DNA from: an uncultured Winogradskyella sp.
GTDB lineage: Bacteria > Bacteroidota > Bacteroidia > Flavobacteriales > Flavobacteriaceae
Length of the DNA: 64,000 nucleotides
Direction of reading: 5' to 3'
NCBI RefSeq assembly: GCF_947501905.1
Contig: NZ_CANMXL010000002.1
Location: 637,991 to 701,990, forward strand
Made by a program: the position numbers and the translations under genes. Of this stretch, positions 9,681 to 18,624 are shown in pieces; within the stretch, counting starts at the first letter, position 1; every line of letters begins with the position of its first letter. The notes under the pieces are model-generated. The model did not search any database. It was not told the origin of the DNA and was given only the letters and a program-made list of their open reading frames with translations.

Positions 9681-10235
9681 CTATTTAATACGTTTAGAAA
9701 TCATTGCCAATTGCCCCATATGATTCGCCTGATGTTCCATAACATGAAACCACGCCCAGTGGTTAGTCATACCTCCATTTTTCTTTGCAAACCAATCATC
9801 ATCTTTTTCTTTTAAAAGTTCTTTTGTTTTTGCTCTAACTTCATCGTATATGTCTAGATAATACGATATAGGCTTTCCAACAAACTCTTTACGAGCTTTA
9901 TCGCCAAGACTTAAAGCGGTTCCCCATTTTGCTTCTTCATCTTTATTAAACTGTCTGCCTTCAAAAGTATAAACCTGATAATATTTCTCTGTTGCGGCCA
10001 AATGGTAAATCATAGCACCTGGTGTATTGGCATTTTCATCTAAAAGAAAGTCAGTGGCATCTTGGTCTAGATTTTTAACAATACGCTCTACTCTAGCCTT
10101 TAGACCATCTAACATGGAAACCATGTTCCCTATATCATTTGAATAGCCTTTTGGTGGTTTTACATCATATTGTGCGTTAGAAATTGTAAAAAGACAAACG
10201 AAAAGAATACTGAAAATAAATTTAGAATATTTCAT
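9681..10235 (-). CDS. Secreted DinB-like metal-binding protein
   Basis: A 184-residue protein read from the ATG at 10233-10235, which gives a clean signal peptide (MKYSKFIFSILFVCLFTISNAQ). An in-frame upstream Met at 10274 would add 13 residues before the signal and is disfavoured. The mature part fits the DinB four-helix bundle. A His in MIYHLAATEKY and an HxxxH pair in MEHQANHMGQL would form the metal-binding His triad. Related DinB/YfiT proteins include bacillithiol- and mycothiol-dependent transferases, but most are cytoplasmic; this one is exported, which is seen in Bacteroidota. Substrate unknown. Confidence 0.75.
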   Translation of the reverse strand: MKYSKFIFSILFVCLFTISNAQYDVKPPKGYSNDIGNMVSMLDGLKARVERIVKNLDQDATDFLLDENANTPGAMIYHLAATEKYYQVYTFEGRQFNKDEEAKWGTALSLGDKARKEFVGKPISYYLDIYDEVRAKTKELLKEKDDDWFAKKNGGMTNHWAWFHVMEHQANHMGQLAMISKRIK

Positions 10236-10323
10236 TAATTGAGAGTTTAGTTTATATAAATGTAAATCGAACATCTCAATTTTTGAGAGGACTTAACAAC
10301 AACTTAACGAAACATAAAATACA

Positions 10324-10839
10324 TTACTTTTTAGGAGGATATTTACTAAACACTTTTTCTATTAGTTTCATAAAGCTTTCCTCACGTTTTTCAGGCGTAT
10401 TACCAATATTAGAAATCGTAGTTATTGCTTGCCAAAAAACTCCGTTTTTTGAATCGTCTACAAACTCTATACTAATCTCTCGCATAACTCTATTTTGACC
10501 TACAGGAATACCAATAGACACACCACCACCAACATTACGGCCAGTACCACCAATACCTACACCAACATTACTATTTGAATTTGAAGTTACCTCACCAGAT
10601 TGAATATCTATACTAAAACTTGGTGTTTCTGATTTTTCAAAGCCCATGATTTTAAGCTTATCGTCTATAGCTCTAATAAGACGCTTCTCATCTAGTTGAT
10701 TAAAACCAGACTTCATATCCGTGAAATAATTGTAGGTTTTATATTGAGTGAAGTCGGTGTCTTTTTCGTAATCGTAATCTACAAAAGCACCACATGACGT
10801 AAATAGCAGTAATACTAAAAGGAATCTTAGCAGTTTCAT
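10324..10839 (-). CDS. DUF4136-type lipoprotein
   Basis: A 171-residue lipoprotein precursor: MKLLRFLLVLLLFTSCGAF has a lipobox ending at Cys16. The mature part matches the DUF4136 pattern: a YDYEKDTDFTQYKTYNYF start, an (I/L)-rich helix with LIRAIDDKLKIMGF, a glycine-rich beta section (VGVGIGG...GGGVSIGIPVG) and a C-terminal FWQAITTIS plus a helix ending KYPPK. The family is envelope-associated and of unknown function. It sits alone between the DinB-like gene and obg. Confidence 0.8.
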   Translation of the reverse strand: MKLLRFLLVLLLFTSCGAFVDYDYEKDTDFTQYKTYNYFTDMKSGFNQLDEKRLIRAIDDKLKIMGFEKSETPSFSIDIQSGEVTSNSNSNVGVGIGGTGRNVGGGVSIGIPVGQNRVMREISIEFVDDSKNGVFWQAITTISNIGNTPEKREESFMKLIEKVFSKYPPKK

Positions 10840-10908
10840 CTTTTTATTTTAAAGATACTAAAAATTGAAACTGAAGTATAAATTTTAACGCTTTAAGAAT
10901 AACAAAAT

Positions 10909-11907
10909 TTAGGAATTAAGTATCTTCCAAAGCTTATCTTTTAGCTCCTGAATGCCTTGATGAGCAACGGATGACATAAACATATAATCAATGTTTAAAT
11001 CCCTATCTAACTCCACTTTCATCTCCGCTTTTAATTCATCATCTAATAAATCAGATTTTGACACTAGAAGAAAACGTTCTTTGTCCAACATTTCAGGATT
11101 GTAACGTCTTAACTCATCTAACAAAACTTCGTATTGCTTAACGATATCATCAGCATCAGCCGGTACTAAAAATAGTAATATTGAATTACGCTCTATGTGT
11201 CTTAAGAAGTAATAACCTAAACCTTTTCCTTCGGCAGCTCCTTCAATAATACCAGGTATATCTGCCATTACAAAGGACTTAAAATCGCGATACTCAACAA
11301 TACCCAAATTAGGCTTCAAGGTCGTAAACTCGTAATCTGCAATTTTTGGTTTTGCAGACGTCATCACAGACAATAATGTCGATTTTCCTGCATTAGGAAA
11401 ACCAACTAAACCAACATCTGCTAATACTTTAAGCTCAAGAGTAATATGCCTTTCTTCCAAAGGAATACCAGGCTGAGCGTAACGCGGTGTTTGGTTTGTA
11501 GAACTTTTAAAATGCCAGTTACCTCGTCCACCTTTTCCGCCTTCTGCAACAATTTTTTCCTGACCTTCTTCTGTGATTTCAAAAAGGATATTGTTAGTTT
11601 CTGTATCTCTTACAACTGTACCAAGTGGCACATCAAGATACATATCCTCACCATCAGCGCCTGTACTTCTACCCGAGCTACCATGGGCTCCATGACCAGC
11701 TCTAATATGTCTTTTAAATTTTAAGTGTAAAAGTGTCCAAAGATTAGGATTACCTCTTATAATAACATGACCGCCACGACCACCATCGCCGCCATCAGGA
11801 CCACCTTTCTGTATATATTTTTCGCGATGTAAATGTGCAGAGCCTTTTCCTCCGTTTCCAGAAGAGACATGCATTTTTACGTAATCTACAAAGTTGCCTT
11901 CAGTCAT
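10909..11907 (-). CDS. obg: GTPase Obg
   Basis: A 332-residue Obg-family GTPase involved in late 50S ribosome assembly and stress control. The N-terminal glycine-rich Obg domain (about 1-155) has runs such as [14 protein letters not shown]. The G domain follows with P-loop [10 protein letters not shown], switch/G3 DIPGIIEG and G4-like SKSD. It lacks any long C-terminal extension, as usual in Bacteroidota. I chose the start [11 protein letters not shown] at 11907, the family start, over an in-frame ATG at 11925. A small hairpin lies just upstream, and the HPRT/adenylate kinase gene precedes it by about 70 bases. Confidence 0.95.
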   Translation of the reverse strand: MTEGNFVDYVKMHVSSGNGGKGSAHLHREKYIQKGGPDGGDGGRGGHVIIRGNPNLWTLLHLKFKRHIRAGHGAHGSSGRSTGADGEDMYLDVPLGTVVRDTETNNILFEITEEGQEKIVAEGGKGGRGNWHFKSSTNQTPRYAQPGIPLEERHITLELKVLADVGLVGFPNAGKSTLLSVMTSAKPKIADYEFTTLKPNLGIVEYRDFKSFVMADIPGIIEGAAEGKGLGYYFLRHIERNSILLFLVPADADDIVKQYEVLLDELRRYNPEMLDKERFLLVSKSDLLDDELKAEMKVELDRDLNIDYMFMSSVAHQGIQELKDKLWKILNS

Positions 11908-11914
11908 ATTTGTT

Positions 11915-11930
11915 TCCCGAGACATCGGGA
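11915..11930. other. Hairpin just upstream of the obg start
   Basis: TCCCGA-GACA-TCGGGA forms a perfect 6-bp stem with a 4-base loop, ending 8 bases before the preferred obg ATG. It is unusually GC-rich for the neighbourhood and has no U-run, so it is not a standard terminator. It could mask the obg ribosome-entry region or mark the end of the upstream transcript. Confidence 0.5.
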
Positions 11931-11976
11931 ATCTTTAAATTAGTAATCTATACTAGGCCTATCTTATAAATAAAAC

Positions 11977-13089
11977 TTATAATTTATCAAGAACAGCGCT
12001 TAAACGTTCTGTAATTTCTTCAATACTACCAACACCATCGACACCAAAATACTTATCTTGAGAAGAATAGTAATCTTTTAGGATGGCTGTTTTATCGTAG
12101 TACTCTTTGATTCTGTTTCTTATAATACCTTCATCAGCATCATCTGGTCTTCCGCTCGTTTTTCCTCTTTCTAGTAAGCGACCTACCAAAACTTCATCTT
12201 CAACCTCTAAAGCAACCATGGCGTTAATTTGAGAATCTTTAGTGTTCATTAATACGTCTAAAGCTTCAGCTTGAGCATTTGTACGTGGAAAACCATCAAA
12301 AATAAAACCTTTAGCGTCTGCATTTTTTTCAACTTCAGCATTAAGCATATCAATGGTTACCTCATCAGGTACTAATTCGCCTTTATCCATATATGATTTG
12401 GCTAGAGTTCCTAAAGCAGTCTGATTTTTTATGTTATATCTAAATACGTCTCCGGTAGAAATATGTACCAAATCGTATTTGTCTTTTAAGAAATTTGCTT
12501 GTGTACCTTTGCCTGCTCCTGGAGGGCCAAATAATACAATATTAGTCATGTGCTGTGTTGTTTTTAGTTGATATACTTCGGGTAAATCTCTTCCTAAGCC
12601 GTTATAGTCTAAGCCGTAGCCTACTATAAATTTATTTGGAATTTCTATACCGACATAATGCAGTTTAAAGTCTTTCTTATATGCCTCAGGCTTATAAAAC
12701 AAAGTCGCAATTATCAATTGCTTCACTTTTTCATTTTTAAAAATACGATGCACTTCAGCAAGTGTATTGCCTGAATCAATGATATCCTCAAGAATAACAA
12801 CAGTTCTATCTGTTAAATCTTGAGTTAAACCGATAAGTCTTTGGATATCTTCAGTAGATTTCACACCATCATAAGATGCTAATTTTATAAAAGTAACTTC
12901 ACAAGGATGTGGGTACTTTTTCACAAAATCACTCACAAACATAAAAGAGCCATTAAGAATCCCAACAAATATGGGCATTTCATCCTTTAAGTCTTTTGCA
13001 AGAGCATCAACCATTTGTTGTACAGCATCTTGTATTTTCTCTTCTGAAATAAAAGGTTTAAAGTATAAATCCTGAAGCTTTACGAGCAT
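11977..13089 (-). CDS. adk: Fused hypoxanthine phosphoribosyltransferase / adenylate kinase
   Basis: One 370-residue frame with two complete enzymes. Residues 1-178 are a purine phosphoribosyltransferase: the PRPP motif VVILEDIIDSGNTL is at 97-110 and the family's FIVGYGLDYN near 154-163. Residues 181-370 are adenylate kinase: P-loop GPPGAGKGT at 188-196, FDGFPRT and an RxDD-type lid region (GRPDDADE). The first makes IMP/GMP from free bases; the second interconverts AMP, ADP and ATP. Met181 begins exactly where a free adenylate kinase would start, so an internal start at 12549 is possible. The gene precedes obg. I recall similar long adenylate kinases in related genera but cannot check. Confidence 0.92.
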   Translation of the reverse strand: MLVKLQDLYFKPFISEEKIQDAVQQMVDALAKDLKDEMPIFVGILNGSFMFVSDFVKKYPHPCEVTFIKLASYDGVKSTEDIQRLIGLTQDLTDRTVVILEDIIDSGNTLAEVHRIFKNEKVKQLIIATLFYKPEAYKKDFKLHYVGIEIPNKFIVGYGLDYNGLGRDLPEVYQLKTTQHMTNIVLFGPPGAGKGTQANFLKDKYDLVHISTGDVFRYNIKNQTALGTLAKSYMDKGELVPDEVTIDMLNAEVEKNADAKGFIFDGFPRTNAQAEALDVLMNTKDSQINAMVALEVEDEVLVGRLLERGKTSGRPDDADEGIIRNRIKEYYDKTAILKDYYSSQDKYFGVDGVGSIEEITERLSAVLDKL

Positions 13090-13107
13090 GTTTTAATTTT
13101 AAAAGGG

Positions 13108-13115
13108 CAAAGATA
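13108..13115 (-). promoter_or_regulatory. -7 element for the HPRT/adenylate kinase gene
   Basis: TATCTTTG on the minus strand matches TAnnTTTG and lies about 18 bases before the ATG at 13089. No good -33 TTG is seen at the usual distance. Confidence 0.45.
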
Positions 13116-13154
13116 ATCAAATGATTAACGATAGTCGATTTTTGGTTTCCTATT

Positions 13155-13187
13155 TTGGAATATTCTTCTATAATTAGTGTATTTTTG
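13155..13187 (+). promoter_or_regulatory. Promoter for purK-purE
   Basis: TTG at 13155-13157, 22 bases, then TATTTTTG at 13180-13187: both halves of the Bacteroidota promoter (TTG and TAnnTTTG) within the accepted spacing. Transcription would begin near 13193, giving a leader of about 50 bases before the purK ATG. Confidence 0.55.
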
Positions 13188-13242
13188 TTATTCAATTTTC
13201 AATTTCTAACTAAAGATTTCCGAACTATTTGGAATACCGAAT

Positions 13243-14397
13243 ATGAGCTATTTCTCTTCAGACTTTAAACTTGGCATTTTAGGTGGCGGACAGTTAGGCA
13301 AAATGATGCTTTACGCCACAAGAAAATTTGATATTACCACAAAAGTAATCGACTCTAGTAAAGATGCACCTTCACGACTCGCTTGTGACGAATTTTTAAC
13401 TGGAGATATTCTAGATTATGATACTGTTTTAGAATTTGGACGTAGTGTAGATTTACTCACTTTTGAAATTGAAAACGTTAATGTTGATGCACTTGAAGCT
13501 CTAGAAAGTGAAGGCAAAAAAGTATACCCATCATCAAAAACGCTAAGAACAATTCAGAATAAAGCCACTCAGAAATTATTCTATACTGATAATCATATTC
13601 CCACTGCGCCATTTTCGCGATTTGCGTATGCTTCAGAAATAGAAGATGCTATTGATAATGGAGGATTATCGATGCCGTTTGTATGGAAAAGCGCCCGATT
13701 TGGATACGATGGACAAGGTGTGAAAGTAGTTAGAACTATTTCGGATTTAAAAGACTTACCAAATACAGAATGTATTGCAGAAACATTGATTCCATTTAAA
13801 AATGAGCTAGCGGTAATTGTTGCAAGAAATGAAAGTGGTGAGATAAAAACCTATCCAACGGTCGAAATGGAGTTTCACCCCGAAGCCAACCAAGTAGAAT
13901 ATGTATTATGTCCTGCGCGTTTGCCAGAATATATTACCAAAAAAGCTGAAGCATTAGCCTTAAAAGTTGCAGGTGCATACAAGCATGTTGGGCTTTTAGC
14001 TGTTGAAATGTTCTTGACTAAGGATGATGATGTTTTGGTTAACGAAGTAGCTCCAAGACCTCACAATTCTGGACATTACAGTATTGAAGGCAGTTATACT
14101 TGCCAATTTGAGCAGCATTTAAGAGCCATCTTAAATTTACCTTTAGGAAAAACCGAAAGCACGGTTGCTGGTGTTATGGTAAATCTTGTTGGTGCAGAAA
14201 ACCACACAGGAGATGTACTCTACAAAAACATAGAAGATATTATGGCTATGGATGGTGTGACGCCTCATATTTATGGAAAGAAGCAGACAAGACCTTTTCG
14301 TAAAATGGGACACGTCACCATTATAGATAAAGATATTAATAAGGCTAGAGCAATAGCTCAAAACGTTAAAGAAACCATACAAGTAATAAGCAAATAG
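13243..14397 (+). CDS. purK: 5-(carboxyamino)imidazole ribonucleotide synthase
   Basis: A 384-residue ATP-grasp enzyme that carboxylates AIR to N5-CAIR with ATP and bicarbonate in purine synthesis. The N-terminal Rossmann-like part has the family start LGILGGGQLGKMM, followed by an ATP-grasp core with FVWKSARFGYDGQGVKV and the metal-binding NEVAPRPHNSGHYSIEG. Length is normal for PurK. purE follows two bases after the stop codon, so the pair is translationally coupled and performs consecutive steps. Confidence 0.96.
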   Translation: MSYFSSDFKLGILGGGQLGKMMLYATRKFDITTKVIDSSKDAPSRLACDEFLTGDILDYDTVLEFGRSVDLLTFEIENVNVDALEALESEGKKVYPSSKTLRTIQNKATQKLFYTDNHIPTAPFSRFAYASEIEDAIDNGGLSMPFVWKSARFGYDGQGVKVVRTISDLKDLPNTECIAETLIPFKNELAVIVARNESGEIKTYPTVEMEFHPEANQVEYVLCPARLPEYITKKAEALALKVAGAYKHVGLLAVEMFLTKDDDVLVNEVAPRPHNSGHYSIEGSYTCQFEQHLRAILNLPLGKTESTVAGVMVNLVGAENHTGDVLYKNIEDIMAMDGVTPHIYGKKQTRPFRKMGHVTIIDKDINKARAIAQNVKETIQVISK

Positions 14398-14399
14398 TT

Positions 14400-14879
14400 A
14401 TGAGTAAAGTAGGGGTAATAATGGGAAGCAAAAGCGATTTGCCAGTAATGCAAGACGCTATTGATATTTTAAAAGGGTTTGACATCGAAGTCGAAGTAGA
14501 TATTGTATCTGCTCATCGTACACCAGACAAACTTTTTGACTATGGTAAAAATGCACATACTAGAGGCATTAAAGTTATTGTTGCTGGTGCTGGTGGCGCT
14601 GCTCATTTACCAGGTATGGTAGCCTCTTTATCGCCATTGCCAGTTATTGGCGTTCCTGTTAAAAGTAGTAACTCAATTGATGGTTGGGATTCTGTATTAT
14701 CTATTTTACAAATGCCAGGAGGTGTTCCTGTAGCTACAGTTGCCTTAAATGGCGCAAAAAATGCAGGGATTTTAGCAGCTCAAATTTTAGGCTCTAGCGA
14801 CAAGTGTGTTTTAGATAAAATTCTAATCTACAAAGAAGGCTTAAAAGCTAAAGTTATTGATTCTGCCAAAGACCTTTAA
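14400..14879 (+). CDS. purE: N5-carboxyaminoimidazole ribonucleotide mutase
   Basis: A 159-residue class I PurE that moves the carboxyl group of N5-CAIR to make CAIR. The motifs are MGSKSDLPVM near the N-terminus, SAHRTPDKLFDY near residues 39-50, and AGAGGAAHLPGMVA and PVKSSNSIDGWDS in the nucleotide-binding region. The length matches the bacterial enzyme. It starts two bases after purK ends, and together they form the two-step carboxylation route. Confidence 0.97.
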   Translation: MSKVGVIMGSKSDLPVMQDAIDILKGFDIEVEVDIVSAHRTPDKLFDYGKNAHTRGIKVIVAGAGGAAHLPGMVASLSPLPVIGVPVKSSNSIDGWDSVLSILQMPGGVPVATVALNGAKNAGILAAQILGSSDKCVLDKILIYKEGLKAKVIDSAKDL

Positions 14880-14891
14880 TTAAGATTTAAA

Positions 14892-15734
14892 TTGAAATAT
14901 CAGATATACATTTTTGGTTTACTACTGGTTTTATTCAGTTGTAATAATAAGAAAGAACTTGACTTACCATTAGAGGAATACAAAAACGAAATTCAAGCAC
15001 TAAATAGTAAAGATTACTACAACTATTGGGAAAAGCTAAATAATTTTGACCAGAAGGTCGTATTGGAAGCTAAAAGTCATAAAGCCTACGATTCATTATC
15101 ACTTGTTACGCTTATTAAGTCTGCTCTTTTTTATGAACTCAAGGGCGATTCAATATTTAAAGCGCCTAACACTTATAATGAGTTCTTTTTTATTCACAAC
15201 CATATACCTAAATCCAATTTAGACTTCTGGCCTTTATTAATAAAACAAAAAGAACTTACAGGAGAACTACTGATGTTTCCATCTTATCAACTAGAGGGTC
15301 TCGCAGGTTCCTTTTATGATTATTCAGTATTTGGACAAGATAGTATTTATGATAGTCTCTTATCTAAAATTAAATCTAAGCCTAGCACGAAAATAAGTGA
15401 CGCTTTGATTGATACTTACATAGAAACTAAACAGATTCAAAAATTATCTATAAAGGAAGAAATTGGAATTTGGTATCGAAAAAGATTTAAAAACGAATCC
15501 TACGAAGCTCCAAAAGGTAATTTTGAGTTACTGAAACTATCAGATGATGGCTATTATATAAGATTTAATAAAGCAGGTTTTAAGCCAGTAAACATTATAG
15601 AGAAAAACAGTAAAAGCTTAACATTTAAACCAAAGCACGAGCCTTTTGGTTGGTGTTTTGTGCTTAGTAATGATGGTGATTTACGTTTATATAATGAAAA
15701 AAATGCTTTATTAATAGCATATACCAAAGCCTAA
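14892..15734 (+). CDS. Hypothetical lipoprotein
   Basis: A 280-residue protein reading from a TTG at 14892. This start gives a good lipoprotein signal (KYQIYIFGLLLVLFSC, with Cys at the lipidation position) and no upstream ATG is available, so the unusual start is favoured. The body is charged and alpha/beta mixed, with no domain I recognise. It follows purE by 12 bases and is probably co-transcribed, although nothing links it to purine metabolism. The M3 peptidase gene begins 32 bases later. Confidence 0.65.
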   Translation: MKYQIYIFGLLLVLFSCNNKKELDLPLEEYKNEIQALNSKDYYNYWEKLNNFDQKVVLEAKSHKAYDSLSLVTLIKSALFYELKGDSIFKAPNTYNEFFFIHNHIPKSNLDFWPLLIKQKELTGELLMFPSYQLEGLAGSFYDYSVFGQDSIYDSLLSKIKSKPSTKISDALIDTYIETKQIQKLSIKEEIGIWYRKRFKNESYEAPKGNFELLKLSDDGYYIRFNKAGFKPVNIIEKNSKSLTFKPKHEPFGWCFVLSNDGDLRLYNEKNALLIAYTKA

Positions 15735-15766
15735 CTTTCACTGATACAAATCTATTTTAATATTAA

Positions 15767-17815
15767 ATGTCAATGAACATTCTAAATAAAACCTTCAATA
15801 CAGCATACAATACCGCCCCATTTGCGGACATAAAAACTGAGGATTTTTTACCAGCTTTTAAAATAGCTATAGAAAAAGCGCGTGCCGAAATTGATGCTAT
15901 TGTCTCTAATTCTGAAACTCCAACATTTAAAAACACTATTGAAGCTCTAGATTATACTGGTGAAGAATTAGACAGGATTTCGAGTATTTTTTTCAACTTA
16001 AATTCTGCCGAAACTAATGATGAGATTCAGAAAATTGCCCAAGAAGTCTCGCCTTTGTTATCAGAATTTAGTAATGATATTACGTTAAATGAAGAACTAT
16101 TTAAGCGTGTAAAATTAGTTTATGATTCTAAATCCACGTTGGAATTAACTACTGAACAAGAGACACTTCTTGATAAAAAATATAAAAGCTTTTCCAGAAA
16201 CGGTGCCAATTTAGACGCTACAAAAAAAGAAAGGCTTCGCAAAATAGATAAAGAATTAAGCCAACTCAAATTAAAATTTGGTGAGCATATTCTAGCAGAA
16301 ACCAATACATTTGAGATGCTTCTAACTAATGAAGCTGACCTTTCTGGTTTGCCTGATGGCGCCAAAGAAGCAGCAAAGCAATTGGCAGAAGGCAAAGGAA
16401 AAGATGGCTGGTTAATTACTTTGGATTATCCGAGTTATATTCCGTTTATGACTTATGCTGATAATCGTCAATTAAGAGAAAGGCTATCTAAAGCTTTTGG
16501 AAGTAAAGGCTTTAAAGGGGATGAGCTTGACAACCAAAATAATGTTTTAGAGATTGCCAACTTAAGAAATGAGCGTGCGCAATTGTTAGGCTACAAAACG
16601 CATGCACATTTTGTTTTGGAAGAACGTATGGCGGAAACGCCAGAAAATGTCCAGAACTTTCTTAATGAGTTACTTGAGAAAGCAAAACCAGCAGCTGAAA
16701 AAGAATTTGAGGAATTAGAAAAATTTGCAAATTCTATTTCTGGGTCAGTGAGCGGAGTCGAACTGCAAAAATGGGATTCAGCATACTATTCTGAAAAATT
16801 GAAACAAAAATTATTCAGTTTAGATGATGAGCAACTAAAGCCTTATTTCAAATTAGAAAATGTTATTAATGGTGCTTTTACGGTAGCTGAAAAGTTATTC
16901 GGATTAAGATTTGAAGAAATTGATACGATTGACAAATACCATGAAGATGTCTTAACTTATAAAGTTATTGACGATTATGGCGAATTGGTTTCTATTTTTT
17001 ATGCTGACTTTTTCCCAAGAGCAGGAAAACGTAATGGTGCTTGGATGACCTCTTTTAAGCCTCAAATGATAAAGAATCAGGTTAATGAGAGACCACATGT
17101 ATCCATCGTTTGTAATTTCACAAAGCCCACACCAACAAAACCTTCATTACTGACATTTAATGAGGTGACGACGTTGTTTCACGAATTTGGCCACGCATTA
17201 CATGGCATGTTGGCTAATACCACATATCCGAGTTTATCTGGCACAAATGTCTATTGGGATTTTGTAGAGTTACCAAGTCAGATTTTAGAAAACTGGTGCT
17301 ACGAAGAAGAAACATTAAAACTGTTTGCTACACATTACGAAACTGGTGAGGTTATTCCGATGGAATTAATCGAGAAAATAAAAGCTTCTGCAACATTTCA
17401 CGAAGGCATGCAAACCTTACGTCAACTGAGTTTTGGTTTATTAGACATGGCTTGGCATGCGCATGAAAACCCTTCGGAAATATCTTCAGTAAAAGATTTT
17501 GAAAACAAAGCCTTTGCTGGCACAAATCTTTATCCAGATGTCACAGAAAATTGTATGAGTACTGCTTTTGCGCACATCTTTCAAGGTGGTTATTCGTCTG
17601 GTTATTACAGTTACAAATGGGCAGAAGTTTTAGATGCCGATGCTTTTGAATATTTTAAGAAAGAAGGCATTTTTAATAAAAAAGTAGCACAGAAATTTCA
17701 AGCCTTTGTTTTATCTCAAGGCGGTACAGAAAACCCAATGACTTTATATAAAAAGTTTAGAGGTCAAGAGCCTAAACCTGAAGCCTTATTGAGACGTGCT
17801 GGGTTGATAAAATAA
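15767..17815 (+). CDS. M3-family zinc metallopeptidase (Dcp/oligopeptidase A type)
   Basis: A 682-residue M3 peptidase with no signal peptide, so probably cytoplasmic and degrading short peptides. The zinc site is FHEFGHALHG with His472-Glu473-Phe-Gly-His476. The third ligand is expected in the following helix (SQILENWCYEEETLKLF contains the Glu). Upstream, SFKPQMIKNQVNERPHVSIV-type sequence is typical of the Dcp/OpdA branch. I cannot separate peptidyl-dipeptidase Dcp from oligopeptidase A by reading alone. The start could also be the Met two codons downstream. It is followed by a probable murein peptidase gene. Confidence 0.92.
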   Translation: MSMNILNKTFNTAYNTAPFADIKTEDFLPAFKIAIEKARAEIDAIVSNSETPTFKNTIEALDYTGEELDRISSIFFNLNSAETNDEIQKIAQEVSPLLSEFSNDITLNEELFKRVKLVYDSKSTLELTTEQETLLDKKYKSFSRNGANLDATKKERLRKIDKELSQLKLKFGEHILAETNTFEMLLTNEADLSGLPDGAKEAAKQLAEGKGKDGWLITLDYPSYIPFMTYADNRQLRERLSKAFGSKGFKGDELDNQNNVLEIANLRNERAQLLGYKTHAHFVLEERMAETPENVQNFLNELLEKAKPAAEKEFEELEKFANSISGSVSGVELQKWDSAYYSEKLKQKLFSLDDEQLKPYFKLENVINGAFTVAEKLFGLRFEEIDTIDKYHEDVLTYKVIDDYGELVSIFYADFFPRAGKRNGAWMTSFKPQMIKNQVNERPHVSIVCNFTKPTPTKPSLLTFNEVTTLFHEFGHALHGMLANTTYPSLSGTNVYWDFVELPSQILENWCYEEETLKLFATHYETGEVIPMELIEKIKASATFHEGMQTLRQLSFGLLDMAWHAHENPSEISSVKDFENKAFAGTNLYPDVTENCMSTAFAHIFQGGYSSGYYSYKWAEVLDADAFEYFKKEGIFNKKVAQKFQAFVLSQGGTENPMTLYKKFRGQEPKPEALLRRAGLIK

Positions 17816-17842
17816 CAACTTGAATATCTCGTTTATTCAATA

Positions 17843-18616
17843 ATGAGACTATTAAAGCTTTTTGGTCATATTCTATTTATAATATTACTAACTGCGGCAA
17901 CACAAGTAGGTGGCATAATTTGGTTACTAACCTTGATAATTTGCAAGAAATTTGAATGCAAAAAGCGATTTGTATTTCCTGTATTATACTTAGCATTTAA
18001 TCTTTTAATTATTCCGCCAATAGCAAAGTTTTTCGGTCGAGAAAAACTCCCTATTTTTAATGAGTATGTAAAACCTGCAAACTGGTTTTATCCGCTTGCC
18101 TTTAGAAATTATGTGAAACCTGAATTGAATACTCTACTTAATAATGTTTCAAAAGAAAGCAATACAACGATTAAATACTTAGATGCCAATTTTCCATTTT
18201 TTGATGGCTTCCCTCTTTTACCACACTTAAGCCATAATGACGGCAAAAAAATAGATTTATCATTTAAATATCTAGATAGCAATGGTGAATCTACAGAACA
18301 AAACTCGTCATTCTCAGGATACGGAGCTTATATAAATTCAAATAAGAATTATACTGCTTCTAGGTGTATAACCAAAGGCTATTGGCAGTATGACTTTTCA
18401 AAATACTTGTCTTTCGGAATTTCTGATGATGTTGTGTTTGACTCAAAACGCACGAAACAATTAATAAAAGCTTTAGTTAAACAAGTAAATACTCAAAAGC
18501 TATTTATAGAGCCACATTTGAAGGAGAGCATGGGATTAACCAACTATTCGAAAATACGCTTTCATGGTTGCCAAGCCGTAAGACATGATGACCATATTCA
18601 TTTACAAATAGAGTAA
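17843..18616 (+). CDS. Membrane-anchored probable LAS-fold metallopeptidase (M15/M74-like)
   Basis: A 257-residue protein with two N-terminal hydrophobic spans (about 8-33 and 43-64) and a periplasmic domain. I infer the LAS peptidase fold from its two sparse motifs. His131-x6-Asp138 lies in LSHNDGKKIDL, and the C-terminal His251-Ile-His253 lies in RHDDHIHLQIE. This is the ligand pattern (HxxxxxxD plus HxH) of MepA and VanX-type enzymes that cut peptidoglycan cross-links. Two Cys residues (CITKGYW and HGCQAV) might form a disulfide. No annotated match is known to me. It converges on the DUF2235 gene eight bases away. Confidence 0.55.
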   Translation: MRLLKLFGHILFIILLTAATQVGGIIWLLTLIICKKFECKKRFVFPVLYLAFNLLIIPPIAKFFGREKLPIFNEYVKPANWFYPLAFRNYVKPELNTLLNNVSKESNTTIKYLDANFPFFDGFPLLPHLSHNDGKKIDLSFKYLDSNGESTEQNSSFSGYGAYINSNKNYTASRCITKGYWQYDFSKYLSFGISDDVVFDSKRTKQLIKALVKQVNTQKLFIEPHLKESMGLTNYSKIRFHGCQAVRHDDHIHLQIE

Positions 18617-18624
18617 TTGCAGTA

